Part shown: positions 15,481 to 25,093 of the stretch, one piece after another
Position numbering within the stretch: position 1 is the stretch's first letter
Layout: each line of letters begins with the position of its first letter
Assembly (NCBI RefSeq): GCF_001592125.1
Contig: NZ_BCWI01000014.1
Location: forward strand, 1 to 64,000
Direction: 5' to 3'
Length of the DNA stretch: 64,000 bases
From: Microbacterium hominis NBRC 15708
GTDB lineage: Bacteria > Actinomycetota > Actinomycetes > Actinomycetales > Microbacteriaceae
Position numbers and translations under genes: made by a program
The notes under the pieces: model-generated
What the model was told of the DNA's origin: nothing
What the model saw: only the letters and a program-made list of their open reading frames with translations
The model's database searches: none

Positions 15481-16794
15481 ATGAGCAGGCGAGGATTCGC
15501 GACCCGACAGGTGCACGAGCGCGCACGCCGCGACGGCGACGCCCGGATCGCGACGTCCCGCGCGACGCCCATCTACCTGACCGCCGGTTTCGAGTTCGGC
15601 GAGTACGACGACGCGGCCGCGCACTTCGGTCGCGGCGAGGGCTACGCCTACACGCGCATCGGCAATCCGACCGTCGACGCCGTCGAGCACACCCTTGCCG
15701 CCCTCGAGGGCGGCTCTCAGGCGCTCCTGCTCGCGAGCGGCCAGGCCGCCACCACGGTCGCCTTGCTCGGACTGCTCGAGGCGGGCCAGCACGTCGTGTC
15801 CTCGACGCACGTGTACGAGGGCACCCGGGGCCTGCTGCGCGACAACCTCTCGCGGTTGGGCATCACGACGACCTTCGTCTCCGAGATCGACGACCTCGAG
15901 GCGTGGGAGGCCGCGATCCTGCCGACCACGCGCGTGCTGTTCGCCGAGTCCATCTCGAACGCCAGCAACCGCCTCGTCGACATCCCGGCGCTCGCCGACC
16001 TCGCGCACCGCCACGGGATCGCCCTGGTCATCGACAACACGTTCGCCACCCCGTACCTCGTCCGTCCGCTGGAGCTCGGCGCCGACGTCGTCGTCCACTC
16101 GGCGAGCAAGTTCCTCGCCGGGCACGGCAGCGTGCTGGGGGGAGCGATCGTCGACAGCGGTCGCCTCGACGAGACCAGCCTCGGACGGCTCTACCCGCAT
16201 CTGACGGCGCCCGGTCGCGGCGGTGTCCCGAGCGTGTTCGAGCGGGTGGGCGGCGATGCGCGGATCGCGTATGCGCGCGAGGCCGTCGCTCCCCGGTTCG
16301 GTCCCACGCCGTCGCCGCTGAACGCCTTCCTGATCGGGCAGGGCATCGAGACGCTGAGCCTGCGCGTCGAGCGGCAGAGCGCGAACGCGCTCGCGGTCGC
16401 GCAGTGGTTGGCGGGACGTCCGGAGGTGGCCTCCGTCGACTACGTCGGGCTCCCCGCCCACCGCGACCACCATCTCGCGCTGCGCGACCTCCCGGACGGC
16501 TTCGGATCCGTGTTCAGCTTCACCCTCCACGGCGACGCCGACACGGCCCGCGCGTTCGTCGAGGCCCTCGAGGTCTTCACCCACATGACCCACCTCGGCG
16601 ACGTGCGGTCGCTGGTGCTGCACCCGGCATCCACGTCGCACGCCGCGCTCACGGATGCCGAGCGCGCCGCCGTGGGCGTGCACGACGGCACGCTGCGCGT
16701 GTCGATCGGCATCGAGGATGCCGCCGACCTCATCGACGACCTGTCGCACGCGCTCACCGTCGCCAGCGACGTGCCGGTCGCGGTCCTGGCATGA
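15481..16794 (+). CDS. O-acetylhomoserine sulfhydrylase-like PLP enzyme (Cys/Met metabolism family)
   Basis: A 437-residue fold-type I PLP enzyme of the Cys/Met metabolism family, most like O-acetylhomoserine aminocarboxypropyltransferase (MetY), which makes homocysteine from O-acetylhomoserine and sulfide. The PLP lysine is in SASKFLAGHG near residue 209. Other family blocks are YAYTRIGNPTVDAVE, LLLASGQAATTVALLGLL and IALVIDNTFATPYLVRPLE. GGAGGACGCC precedes the ATG at 15481; a longer frame upstream is non-homologous. Its stop overlaps the start of the next gene by four bases (ATGA), so the two are translationally coupled. The partner is an NtaA/SnaA-type monooxygenase, which suggests sulfur assimilation from an organosulfur source. 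Confidence 0.88.
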   Translation: MSRRGFATRQVHERARRDGDARIATSRATPIYLTAGFEFGEYDDAAAHFGRGEGYAYTRIGNPTVDAVEHTLAALEGGSQALLLASGQAATTVALLGLLEAGQHVVSSTHVYEGTRGLLRDNLSRLGITTTFVSEIDDLEAWEAAILPTTRVLFAESISNASNRLVDIPALADLAHRHGIALVIDNTFATPYLVRPLELGADVVVHSASKFLAGHGSVLGGAIVDSGRLDETSLGRLYPHLTAPGRGGVPSVFERVGGDARIAYAREAVAPRFGPTPSPLNAFLIGQGIETLSLRVERQSANALAVAQWLAGRPEVASVDYVGLPAHRDHHLALRDLPDGFGSVFSFTLHGDADTARAFVEALEVFTHMTHLGDVRSLVLHPASTSHAALTDAERAAVGVHDGTLRVSIGIEDAADLIDDLSHALTVASDVPVAVLA

Positions 16795-18107
16795 CGCGTC
16801 CGCAGCACTTCGGCTGGTTCCTCGCGCGCGGCTTCGGGCCGCACGGGTGGGGTCATCCGTACCTGGACTGGAACTGGGACTGGACCCGGCCCGAGCTGTA
16901 TCAGCAGTCCGTCCGCGAGCTCGAGCGCGCGGGGTTCGAGTTCGTGCTCATCGAGGACGCGCCCTCGCTCGGGTCGCCGGACACGATCGACCTGCGCATC
17001 CGCCACGCCTTCGGCGGACCCAAGCTCGACCCGCTGCTGCTCGCCCCCTACCTCTTCCAGGCGACGCAGCGCCTCGGCGTGATCCCGACGGTCAACCCCG
17101 CCGCGTACCTGCCCTACACCGCGGCCCGCCAGTTCGCCACGCTGCAGCACCTGAGCGGCGACCGGCTGGGGCTGAACGTCGTGACCGACACCGGCAGTGC
17201 GCGCCATTTCGGCGATGCCGCGCCGCTCGGCCACGACGCCGCCTACGACCGCGCGGAGGAATGGCTGGCCGGTCTGCGGGAGCTGTGGAACTCGTGGGGT
17301 GAGGGCGCTCTCGTGCGCGATGCCGCGACCGGCGTCTACGCCGACGGCGCCCGGCTCGACGCCGTCCGCCACCGCGGCGAGTACTTCGCCTTCGACGGTC
17401 CGCTCAACGCCGTGCCCTTCACCCGCGGGGAGCCGGTGATCGCCTCTCCGGGCGGGTCGGGCCGCGGGCTCGCGTTCGCGGGGGCGAACTCCGACATCCA
17501 GTTGGCGCTCGCTCCGCTCACCGAGCAGAGCGTCCGCGCGTATCGCGCGAAGATCCACGCCGCCGCGGTGGAGCGCGGGCGTGCGCCGTCGGATGTGACG
17601 GTGATGTTCGCCATCTCACCGGTGATCGTGTCGTCGCCGGAGGAGGCCGATCGCCTGGTCGCCGCCTCCGCGCGGCCCGACGACGACGCGCTGCGCCTGA
17701 TCGCGCAGCGCCAGTCCAGCGACCTGGAGACCGATCTGACCGCGCTCGAGCTCGACGCGCCGCTGCCGGCGGGACTGTTCGCGGACCACGTCTCGCAGGG
17801 ATCCCTGCGTCGGCTCATCGGCGATCGGGATGCCGCGACCGCGCCGTTGCGCGCGCACCTGACCGCGCTCGCGCGGCTGGGGCGCATCTCGGACCGGTCG
17901 GGCTTCGTCGGTACGGCGGAGGAGTTCGCCGACCTCATCGAGGAGCTCGGCGACTGGGGCAACGAAGGCGTGCTGCTGTGGGGCGACCTGCATCCCGTGA
18001 CGATCCACCGCACGCTCGACGAGCTGGTTCCCGTGCTGCGTCGCCGCGGCATCCTCCGCGACGAGCTCTCGGACGGCGGCTTGCGGGCGAACCTGCACTC
18101 GTTCTGA
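16791..18107 (+). CDS. NtaA/SnaA/DszA-family FMNH2-dependent monooxygenase
   Basis: A 438-residue bacterial luciferase-like monooxygenase. The N-terminus WFLARGFGPHGWGHP, the insert LEDAPSL-like segment (LIEDAPSLGSPDTIDLRI), LGVIPTVNPAAYLPYTAARQFATLQHLSGDRLGLNVVT (several consecutive blocks) and GGSGRGLAFAGANSD match the NtaA/SnaA/DszA subfamily. These enzymes use reduced flavin from a partner reductase to oxidise sulfonates, nitrilotriacetate or heterocycles. ATG at 16791 overlaps the stop of the upstream sulfhydrylase-like gene (ATGA). No flavin reductase gene is adjacent. The likely role is release of sulfite or sulfide that the upstream enzyme captures; this is inference from context. Confidence 0.85.
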   Translation: MTRPQHFGWFLARGFGPHGWGHPYLDWNWDWTRPELYQQSVRELERAGFEFVLIEDAPSLGSPDTIDLRIRHAFGGPKLDPLLLAPYLFQATQRLGVIPTVNPAAYLPYTAARQFATLQHLSGDRLGLNVVTDTGSARHFGDAAPLGHDAAYDRAEEWLAGLRELWNSWGEGALVRDAATGVYADGARLDAVRHRGEYFAFDGPLNAVPFTRGEPVIASPGGSGRGLAFAGANSDIQLALAPLTEQSVRAYRAKIHAAAVERGRAPSDVTVMFAISPVIVSSPEEADRLVAASARPDDDALRLIAQRQSSDLETDLTALELDAPLPAGLFADHVSQGSLRRLIGDRDAATAPLRAHLTALARLGRISDRSGFVGTAEEFADLIEELGDWGNEGVLLWGDLHPVTIHRTLDELVPVLRRRGILRDELSDGGLRANLHSF

Positions 18108-18140
18108 CGCCGCTCCGGCCGGCACGGGCGAGGGGTGGGG

Positions 18141-18262
18141 CGTTTCGACTCGCTGCGCTCTGCGTTTCGACTCGCTGCGCTCGCTCAACGACCGGGAGTT
18201 TGTAGCCCGGTCGTTGAGCGAGGAGCACAGCGACGAGTCGAAACGCAGACGAGTCGAAACGC
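18141..18262. repeat. Large palindromic intergenic repeat (GTTTCGACTCGCTGCGCTC type)
   Basis: The core arm runs 18162-18196 and contains GTTTCGACTCGCTGCGCTCG followed by CTCAACGACCGGG. The matching arm runs 18206-18246 on the other side of a 9-nt loop and carries a 6-nt insertion. Both sides also have a second partial copy of the outer unit (18141-18160 and about 18249-18262), so the hairpin is nested. Palindromes containing GGTCGTTGAGCGAG and GAGTCGAAAC are familiar as interspersed elements in Microbacterium-like genomes. It sits between two convergent genes and could act as a bidirectional terminator. Confidence 0.7.
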
Positions 18263-18270
18263 CCGACGCC

Positions 18271-19200
18271 TCAGCTCAGGCCGTTGGCCTTCAGCCAGGC
18301 GGCGGCGATGTCCTTCGTCGACTTCTGGTCGACCTTGGACTCGACGTTGAGGGCGACCAGGCCCTCGGGCGTCAGCTTCGCGTTGACCGCGTTGATGACA
18401 TCCGCCGCGTCGGCGGGGAACGAGCTGCTCACGAGCGGGACGACGTGCGACGCGAGGAAGAGGCCCTTGGGGTCTTCCAGCGTGACGAGGTTCTTCGTCT
18501 TGATGCTCGGGTCGGCGCTGTAGACGTCGGCGAGCTGGACGCCGCCGGCGACGAGCTCGTCGACCGTGGTGTCGGCCGTCGCGCTGAAGCTCACGGTGAC
18601 GCCGTACTTGTCCTTCAGGCCGGTGGGGCCGTAGGGGCGCTGCTCGAGCTCGGGCGCGCCGCCGAGCACGAGGTTCGGGACGTTGGCCAGGTCGGCGATC
18701 GAGGTGAGGTTGTGCTCCGCGGCGAAGGCCGCGGTCACGTTGTACGAGTCCTGGTCGGTCGCCGAGGCCTGGTCGAGGACGCTGAGACCCTCGGGCAGCG
18801 CCTTCTTGAGCGCCGCGTAGACGTCCTCGGTGGTGGTGGCGGTGGTGTTCTTGTCGAAGTACTGCAGCAGGTTGCCGGTGTACTCCGGCGTCAGCGAGAT
18901 GGTGCCGTTCTGCAGCGACGGCACGATGGCGTCGCGCTGGCCGATGTTGAACTTGCGCTCCACCGTGTAGCCCGCGCCCTCGAGCGCCTGGGCGTAGATC
19001 TCGGCGATGACCTCGTTGGAGTAGTACGCCTGAGAGCCGATGGTGATGGTGGAGGCCGAGCCGGTCGCGTCGCCGGTGGCGGCGGGCTGCTCGAGGGAGC
19101 TGCTGGAGCCGCAGCCGGTGAGGGCGAGGGCGGTCACGGTGAGCGCTGTCGCCGCCAGGGCGAGCCGCGCTCCGAGACGGGAGGTGCGCAGTGCGGACAT
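18271..19200 (-). CDS. Osmoprotectant (glycine betaine-type) ABC transporter substrate-binding lipoprotein
   Basis: A 309-residue OpuAC/OpuC-type solute-binding protein. An N-terminal signal ends in the lipobox ALTGC, so it should be a lipoprotein on the outer face of the membrane. The mature region starts TITIGSQAYYSNEVIAEIYA and includes SLTPEYTGNLLQYF, ADVYSADPSI and LFLASHVVPLVSS, typical blocks of the quaternary-amine-binding family. It is the last gene of a four-gene set (ATPase, permease, permease, binding protein), 37 bases after the second permease. The likely ligands are glycine betaine, choline or proline betaine; which one is not resolved. Confidence 0.9.
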   Translation of the reverse strand: MSALRTSRLGARLALAATALTVTALALTGCGSSSSLEQPAATGDATGSASTITIGSQAYYSNEVIAEIYAQALEGAGYTVERKFNIGQRDAIVPSLQNGTISLTPEYTGNLLQYFDKNTTATTTEDVYAALKKALPEGLSVLDQASATDQDSYNVTAAFAAEHNLTSIADLANVPNLVLGGAPELEQRPYGPTGLKDKYGVTVSFSATADTTVDELVAGGVQLADVYSADPSIKTKNLVTLEDPKGLFLASHVVPLVSSSFPADAADVINAVNAKLTPEGLVALNVESKVDQKSTKDIAAAWLKANGLS

Positions 19201-19237
19201 GAGAGGTGCCTTTCGTTGGGTGCTGTGGGAGGAAGAG

Positions 19238-19951
19238 TCAGGATGCCGTCGCGGCCCGGGCCACGGGGCGCGAACGCGCCGTGCGGGCGGCGACGCCGCG
19301 GGGGACGACGATGCGCTGCAGCAGGGCGAACACGCCGTCGAGGACGAGGGCCAGCACGACGACGAGGATCGATGCCCCGAGGATCTGGGCGGTGTCGCGC
19401 AGCTGGATGCCCTGGATGATGTAGAAGCCGAGGCCGCCCAAGCCCACGTAGGTGGCGATGGTCACGGTGGCGACCACCTGCAGGGTGGCCGAGCGCAGGC
19501 CGCCGATCAGCAGGGGCAGACCGAGGGGCACCTCCACCTTCCACAGGATCTGGCGGCCGGTCATGCCGACGGCCCGCGCGGCGGAGATGGTCGAGCGGTC
19601 GATCGCCTCGAACCCCGCGTAGGCCCCCGCGAGGATCGACGGGATCGCGAGGATCACGAACGCGACGACCGCGGCTTGGCTCTTGTAGACGACGCCGACG
19701 AGGAGGTAGAGCAGCACGACGAGTCCGAGTGTGGGGATGGCGCGCGCGGCGCCCGAGAGGGCGACGGCGAACTCGCGCCCGCGGCCGGTGTGCCCGATGG
19801 CCCACCCGGCCGGGATCGCGATCAGTGCGGCGATGAGCACCGAGCCGAACGTGAAGGCGAGGTGCTGGGCGATCGCCTCGGGCAGGGGCAGCGACCCGGT
19901 GAGGCGGTCGGGGGAGAAGATCCACGCGAAGGCGTCGGCGAACAGATTCAT
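19238..19951 (-). CDS. Osmoprotectant ABC transporter permease (second permease)
   Basis: A 237-residue inner-membrane permease with about six helices. The EAA-type cytoplasmic loop is GMTGRQILWKVEVPLGLPLLIGG, which contacts the ATPase. The start ATG overlaps the stop of the first permease (ATGA at 19948-19951), indicating translational coupling. Pairing two short permeases with one ATPase and one binding protein is the OpuB/OpuC/OpuD layout. Longer in-frame extensions upstream run into the neighbouring permease and are not real. Confidence 0.9.
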   Translation of the reverse strand: MNLFADAFAWIFSPDRLTGSLPLPEAIAQHLAFTFGSVLIAALIAIPAGWAIGHTGRGREFAVALSGAARAIPTLGLVVLLYLLVGVVYKSQAAVVAFVILAIPSILAGAYAGFEAIDRSTISAARAVGMTGRQILWKVEVPLGLPLLIGGLRSATLQVVATVTIATYVGLGGLGFYIIQGIQLRDTAQILGASILVVVLALVLDGVFALLQRIVVPRGVAARTARSRPVARAATAS

Positions 19952-20651
19952 GCCGCCTCCGCGGAGTCGAGCCGACGGGCGGCGAGACGGCGCAGTGCGC
20001 GGCGCTCGGCCCGGCTGCCGTCGCGTCGCGGCATCCACGGCATGAGCACGCGTCCGGCGAGGACGAGCAGGAGGTCGAAGACGAGCGCGATCACCACGAC
20101 GATCACCACGCCCGCCAGCACCTCGGGGATGATCCGGCGCTGGAGCCCGTTGGTGAAGAGGTAGCCGAGGTTCTCGACGCCGATGAGGATGCCGACGGTC
20201 GCGAGCGCGATCGTGGAGGTCGCGGTGACGCGCAGGCCGGCCAGCAGCACCGGGCCGGCGAGCGGGAGGTCGACCGTCCAGAACCGTCGCCACGGGCCGT
20301 AGCCGACGGCGATCGCGGCGTCACGGGTGGCGGCGTCGACGGAGTCGAGTCCATCGGTGACCGAGCGCGTCATGATCGCCACGCCGTAGACGGTCAGCGC
20401 GATCACGAGGTTGCTCTCGGAGAGATAGGGGATGCCGAAGACCGCCCACAGCAGCGCGAACAGCCCCAGCGAGGGGATCGTGTACAGCAGCCCGATCGTG
20501 GTGAGCACCGACCCGCGCAGCGCCGTGTACCGCCAGGCGAGCCACCCGAGGGGGAGCGCGATGACGAAGGCGGCGACGATCGCGATCGCGCTCTGGCGCA
20601 GGTGCGCGAGCGCCAGCGAGCCGATCAGATCGAGGTTGTTCGCGACCCAGT

Positions 20652-20655
<4 letters not shown>
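19948..20655 (-). CDS. Osmoprotectant ABC transporter permease (first permease)
   Basis: A 235-residue permease beginning MNWVANNLDLIGSLALAHL. The EAA-type loop GYGPWRRFWTVDLPLAGPVLLAG is clear, and the transmembrane helices include IAIVAAFVIALPLGWLAW. It overlaps the ATPase stop by four bases (ATGA at 20652-20655) and the second permease by four bases. A basic C-terminal tail (RRDGSRAERRALRRLAARR) is longer than in most homologues. Confidence 0.9.
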
Positions 20656-21476
<821 letters not shown>

Positions 21477-21572
21477 ACGTCCTCCGGGCTCGGATTCAAC
21501 CACCCAACCACATACCCCCGACACGGCGACAAGGGGCTGGAATCTGGCGTCACAGTCCGGTATGCGTGAGGA

Positions 21573-23000
21573 ATGGATGTCCAAGAGTACGACCTCATCG
21601 TGATCGGAGCAGGACCCGTCGGCGAGAACGTCGCCGATCGGGCGGTACAGGGCGGACTGACGGTCGCGATCGTCGAGTCGGAGCTGGTCGGAGGGGAGTG
21701 CTCCTACTGGGCGTGCATGCCCTCGAAGGTGCTGCTGCGCGCGGGTGCCGCGCGCGCGGACGCCGCCGACGCGCCCGGGGCCCTCGCGAGCCCGCCCGCC
21801 GGCCCGGTCGACGTGGCCGCGGTGCTCGCGCGCCGCGACGAGATCGTGCACGACTGGAACGACTCCGGCCAGGTCGAGTGGCTCGACGGTGCGGGCATCG
21901 CGCTCGTCCGCGGGCACGGCCGCCTGAGCGCGGAGAAGGAGGTGACGGTCACGCGCGACGGTGCGGATGCCGCGGTGCTCCGTGCCCGCCACGCGGTCGC
22001 GGTGTGCACGGGGTCGGCGGCGCTGCTGCCCGACATCCCCGGGCTCGCCGCGGCCTCGCCCTGGACCTCCCGCGAGGCGACCGGTGTGCGGGAGGTGCCG
22101 GAGTCCCTCGTGATCCTCGGCGGCGGCGTCGTGGCGTGCGAGATGGCGACGGCGTACGCGTCGTTCGGCTGCACGGTCACGGTGCTCGCCCGCTCGGGGC
22201 TCCTGGGCTCGATGGAGCCGTTCGCCGGGGAGGCGGTCGCTCAGGCGCTCCGGGACGACGGCGTGGACGTGCGCACGGGCGCTCACCCGCAGGCCGTGTC
22301 GCGGGATGCCGCGACGGGCGCGGTCACGGTGACGCTCGCCGACGGCGAGGTGACGGCATCCGAGATCCTCGTCGCGACCGGGCGCGTCCCGCGCACCGGC
22401 GACGTCGGCCTCGAGGTCGCCGGACGGGAACCGGGGTCGTGGCTCGACGTCGACGACACGATGCTCGTGCGCGGCAGCGACTGGCTGTACGCGGTGGGCG
22501 ACGTCAACCACCGCGCCCTGCTCACGCATCAGGGCAAGTACCAGGCGCGCGCCGCCGGCGACGTCATCGCCGCGCGCGCCCGCGGCGGCGAGGTCGACGA
22601 CGCGCCGTGGGGTGCGCACGTCGCGACGGCCGATCACATGGCCGTGCCGCAGGTCGTCTTCACCTCACCCGAGGTCGCGGCCGTCGGACTGACCGCCGCG
22701 GAGGCCGAGGAGAAGGGGCTCGCGGCGCGCGTCGTCGACCTCGATCTCGCCAACATCGCCGGTGCCAGCACGCGCGCGGCGCACTACCGCGGGCAGGCCC
22801 GCGCCGTGGTCGACACCGACCGCGGCGTGCTCGTGGGGGCGACGCTCGTCGGGGCCGACACGGCGGAGCTGCTGCAGGCGGCGACGATCGCGATCGTCGG
22901 CGAGGTGCCGCTGACGCGGCTGTGGCACGCGGTACCGGCGTACCCCACGCTCAGCGAGCTGTGGCTGCGGTGGCTCGAGGCGATCGGGCGTCCCGTCTGA
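21573..23000 (+). CDS. FAD-dependent pyridine nucleotide-disulfide oxidoreductase
   Basis: A 475-residue flavoprotein of the group I disulfide oxidoreductases (dihydrolipoamide dehydrogenase, mercuric and mycothione reductases). The FAD-binding motif is IVIGAGPVGENVA near residue 11, the redox pair is GGECSYWACMPSK with Cys43 and Cys48, the NAD(P) motif is LGGGVVACEMATAYA, and the second FAD motif is LYAVGDVNHRALLTHQGKYQ (20 residues). The C-terminal dimer interface has HAVPAYPTLSELW, with His and Glu of the proton-relay pair in a slightly altered HPT-like context. No E2 or mer genes are nearby, so the substrate is unresolved. Confidence 0.88.
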   Translation: MDVQEYDLIVIGAGPVGENVADRAVQGGLTVAIVESELVGGECSYWACMPSKVLLRAGAARADAADAPGALASPPAGPVDVAAVLARRDEIVHDWNDSGQVEWLDGAGIALVRGHGRLSAEKEVTVTRDGADAAVLRARHAVAVCTGSAALLPDIPGLAAASPWTSREATGVREVPESLVILGGGVVACEMATAYASFGCTVTVLARSGLLGSMEPFAGEAVAQALRDDGVDVRTGAHPQAVSRDAATGAVTVTLADGEVTASEILVATGRVPRTGDVGLEVAGREPGSWLDVDDTMLVRGSDWLYAVGDVNHRALLTHQGKYQARAAGDVIAARARGGEVDDAPWGAHVATADHMAVPQVVFTSPEVAAVGLTAAEAEEKGLAARVVDLDLANIAGASTRAAHYRGQARAVVDTDRGVLVGATLVGADTAELLQAATIAIVGEVPLTRLWHAVPAYPTLSELWLRWLEAIGRPV

Positions 23001-23028
23001 GCGGCCCCGACCGCCCCGAGCCGTCCGT

Positions 23029-23889
23029 TCAGCCCGCGAGGGCGGCGCGGAAGGTGTCGACGACGGGGGTCGTCGGGCGGCCGATGAGGCGCGCCAGCGT
23101 GCCATCCGTGTCGGCGAGGACACCGCCGCGGATGCCGTCCTCCATGCCCGCGACGAACTCGGCGGTCCCGGCATCCAGACCGGCGCCCTGAAGGGCCGCG
23201 ACGAAGTCGTCGCGCGAGACCGGTACGTACGCGACCTCGCGGCCGAGCGCCTCGCCGGCCGCGGCCGCGAGGTCGTCGTAGCCCAGGCTGCGGTCGCCGG
23301 CGAGCTCGTACACCTGGCCGAGGTGGCCGTCCTCGAGTAGCACGACGGCGGCGGCCTCGGCGTAGTCGGCCCGGGCGGCCGCGGCGACGCGACCGTCGGC
23401 GACGGAGGCGGCGATGACACCGGAGTCGGCGGCGCGCTGGAGGTCGGTGAGGTAGTTCTCGGTGTACCAGTCGTTGCGGAGGATCACCGTCGGCAGGCCG
23501 CTCGCCGCGAGCGCCTCCTCGGTGGCCTTGTGCTCGGCGCCGAGGGCCCAGTCGAACGTGGTCGCCTTCGAGACGCTCGTGTACACGAACTTCTGCACGC
23601 CCGCGGCGACGGCCGCGTCGATGACGTTCTTGTGCCCGGCGAAGCGGCGACCGGCCTCGGAGGCCGAGATCAGCAGCACGGTGTCGACGCCCTCCAGGGC
23701 GGCGGCGATCGTGGCGGGGTCGTCGTAGTCGACGTGGGCGGTGCGCACACCGCGGGCGGCGAGGTCGTCGAGCTTGGCGACGGAGCGCGCGCCGGCGACG
23801 ATGTCGGATGCCGTGGCGCCGCGCGTCAGCAGCGCGTCGACGACGAGGTGGCCGAGGTGCCCGCTGGCACCGGTGACGAGGATGGTCAT
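23029..23889 (-). CDS. NAD(P)H-binding NmrA/QOR2-like SDR oxidoreductase
   Basis: A 286-residue atypical short-chain dehydrogenase. The dinucleotide-binding motif is VTGASGHLGHLV at the N-terminus. The block KFVYTSVSKATTFDWALGAEHKATEEALAASGLPTVILRNDWYTENY is the NmrA/QOR2 (quinone oxidoreductase 2) pattern, here spread over consecutive segments. It is divergent from an HxlR-type regulator; the same pairing controls quinone reductases such as QorA/QorR in Corynebacterium. A role in quinone or electrophile detoxification under control of the neighbour is likely but inferred. Confidence 0.87.
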   Translation of the reverse strand: MTILVTGASGHLGHLVVDALLTRGATASDIVAGARSVAKLDDLAARGVRTAHVDYDDPATIAAALEGVDTVLLISASEAGRRFAGHKNVIDAAVAAGVQKFVYTSVSKATTFDWALGAEHKATEEALAASGLPTVILRNDWYTENYLTDLQRAADSGVIAASVADGRVAAAARADYAEAAAVVLLEDGHLGQVYELAGDRSLGYDDLAAAAGEALGREVAYVPVSRDDFVAALQGAGLDAGTAEFVAGMEDGIRGGVLADTDGTLARLIGRPTTPVVDTFRAALAG

Positions 23890-23940
23890 GAGTTGGTCCT
23901 TTCGTTGGGGTCCGAGGGAGGGAACCCATACGGAGGATCA

Positions 23941-23987
23941 GTACATTCCGAAGAACATGTACCCACTTTCACGTAAGGTACCTACGT
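23941..23987. promoter_or_regulatory. Divergent control region with two inverted repeats (candidate HxlR operators)
   Basis: GTACAT and ATGTAC (23941-23962, 10-nt spacer) and the near-palindrome ACGTAAGGTACCTACGT (23971-23987) lie between the NmrA-type and HxlR genes. The second overlaps the probable -10 (TAAGGT, 23974-23979) and start codon of the HxlR gene. HxlR proteins usually repress the divergent gene and themselves, so these are candidate operators. Confidence 0.45.
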
Positions 23988-24348
23988 GATGGTTAGTCTT
24001 GCGGAAATACGCACCCAGAACGATCAGGCGTTCACGGAGAACTGTCCGACGCGCGTCGTCCTCGACCACGTCATGAGCAAGTGGGGCGTCCTCGTGCTGC
24101 TGGCGCTCAGTGAGGGTACCGCCCGCTGGGGCGAGCTGCGGCGCGCCGTCGACGGCATCAGCGAGAAGATGCTGGCGTCGACGCTGCGAACCCTCGAGGC
24201 CGACGGGCTCGTCGTGCGCACCGCCTACCCGGAGGTCCCGCCCCGCGTCGAGTACGCCCTCACCGCGCGCGGCGACCAGCTCATGGAGCGCGTCCTGCCG
24301 CTCATGAGCTGGATCGCCGACAACGCCGGCGAGATCGTCGGTCGCTGA
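23986..24348 (+). CDS. HxlR-family winged-helix transcriptional regulator
   Basis: A 120-residue MarR-like HxlR regulator. It has the family cysteine in ENCPTRVVLDHVMSKWGVLVLLAL followed by the winged helix (ARWGELRRAVDGISEKMLASTLRTLEADGLVVR as consecutive helix-turn-helix elements) and the wing EVPPRVEYALT. In QorR and HypR-type members this cysteine senses oxidants or electrophiles. The start may be the GTG at 23986, which has TAAGGT exactly 6 nt upstream, or the ATG at 23989. Divergent to the NmrA/QOR2-like gene, its likely target. Confidence 0.9.
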   Translation: MMVSLAEIRTQNDQAFTENCPTRVVLDHVMSKWGVLVLLALSEGTARWGELRRAVDGISEKMLASTLRTLEADGLVVRTAYPEVPPRVEYALTARGDQLMERVLPLMSWIADNAGEIVGR

Positions 24349-24364
24349 TCGCGCCGCGGCAGGA

Positions 24365-25000
24365 TCAGCGCGTCGCGCGCGCCAGGTTCGCCCGCAGTTC
24401 GTCGGCGTCCTGGCGCACGACGTAGGCCGGCTGGTCGCGCTCGACGCGCCAGCTCTCCGCGACCGAGCCGATGTCGACGGTGTCGAAGCCGAACGCGTCG
24501 TAGAGCGCCGTGGCGAGTGCCGCGGCATCCGCGTGGTCGCTCGCGATCGCGAGGGCGCGTCGGCCGGGCGTGCCGGCGGGAGCGCCGGTGGTGAGGATGT
24601 CGGCGGCGGGGATGTGGTTGAACGCCTTCACGACGCGTGCACCCGCGAGATGGTCCTGCACGAGGGCGGTGGTGGTCGTGGTCTTGTCCTCGAGCGCGGC
24701 GATGCGTCCGTCCCGCTCCCAGTAGTAGTTGTTGGTGTCGAGCACGATCTTGCCGGCCAGGGGTGCGGCCGGCACGTCGCCGATCGCCTTCAGCGGCACC
24801 GTGACGACGGCCCAGTCCGCCGCCTCCGCGGCCTCCGCGGCGGTCGCCGCGCGGGCGCGCGCGCCCAGACGGTCGACGAGACCGGCCAGCGTCTCGGGGC
24901 CGCGCGAGTTGCTGATCACCACGTCGTACCCGTGGGCGACGAGACCTTCCGCGAGCGCGCTGCCGATGTGTCCTGCTCCGATGATTCCCACTGTTGTCAT
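24365..25000 (-). CDS. NADPH-dependent F420 reductase-like NAD(P)-binding protein
   Basis: A 211-residue Rossmann protein of the F420-dependent NADP reductase family. The nucleotide motif is VGIIGAGHIGSALAEGL at the N-terminus, then ISNSRGPETL (NADPH phosphate-binding loop) and KAFNHIPAADILTTG. Many homologues without F420 metabolism in the host act as general NADP-binding reductases. ATG at 25000 gives the cleanest family start; an in-frame ATG at 25033 would add 11 residues. It is convergent with the HxlR gene (16-base gap) and divergent from the isocitrate-lyase-like gene. Confidence 0.83.
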   Translation of the reverse strand: MTTVGIIGAGHIGSALAEGLVAHGYDVVISNSRGPETLAGLVDRLGARARAATAAEAAEAADWAVVTVPLKAIGDVPAAPLAGKIVLDTNNYYWERDGRIAALEDKTTTTTALVQDHLAGARVVKAFNHIPAADILTTGAPAGTPGRRALAIASDHADAAALATALYDAFGFDTVDIGSVAESWRVERDQPAYVVRQDADELRANLARATR

Positions 25001-25093
25001 GCGAGGGGCAACAGCCGTGCCTCCTGCGCGCATTCCCCGTGGGTCCGCTGTCAAGAGCTGGCGAGGAGGCGTCGTTCACGACAGGCTGAGGTC

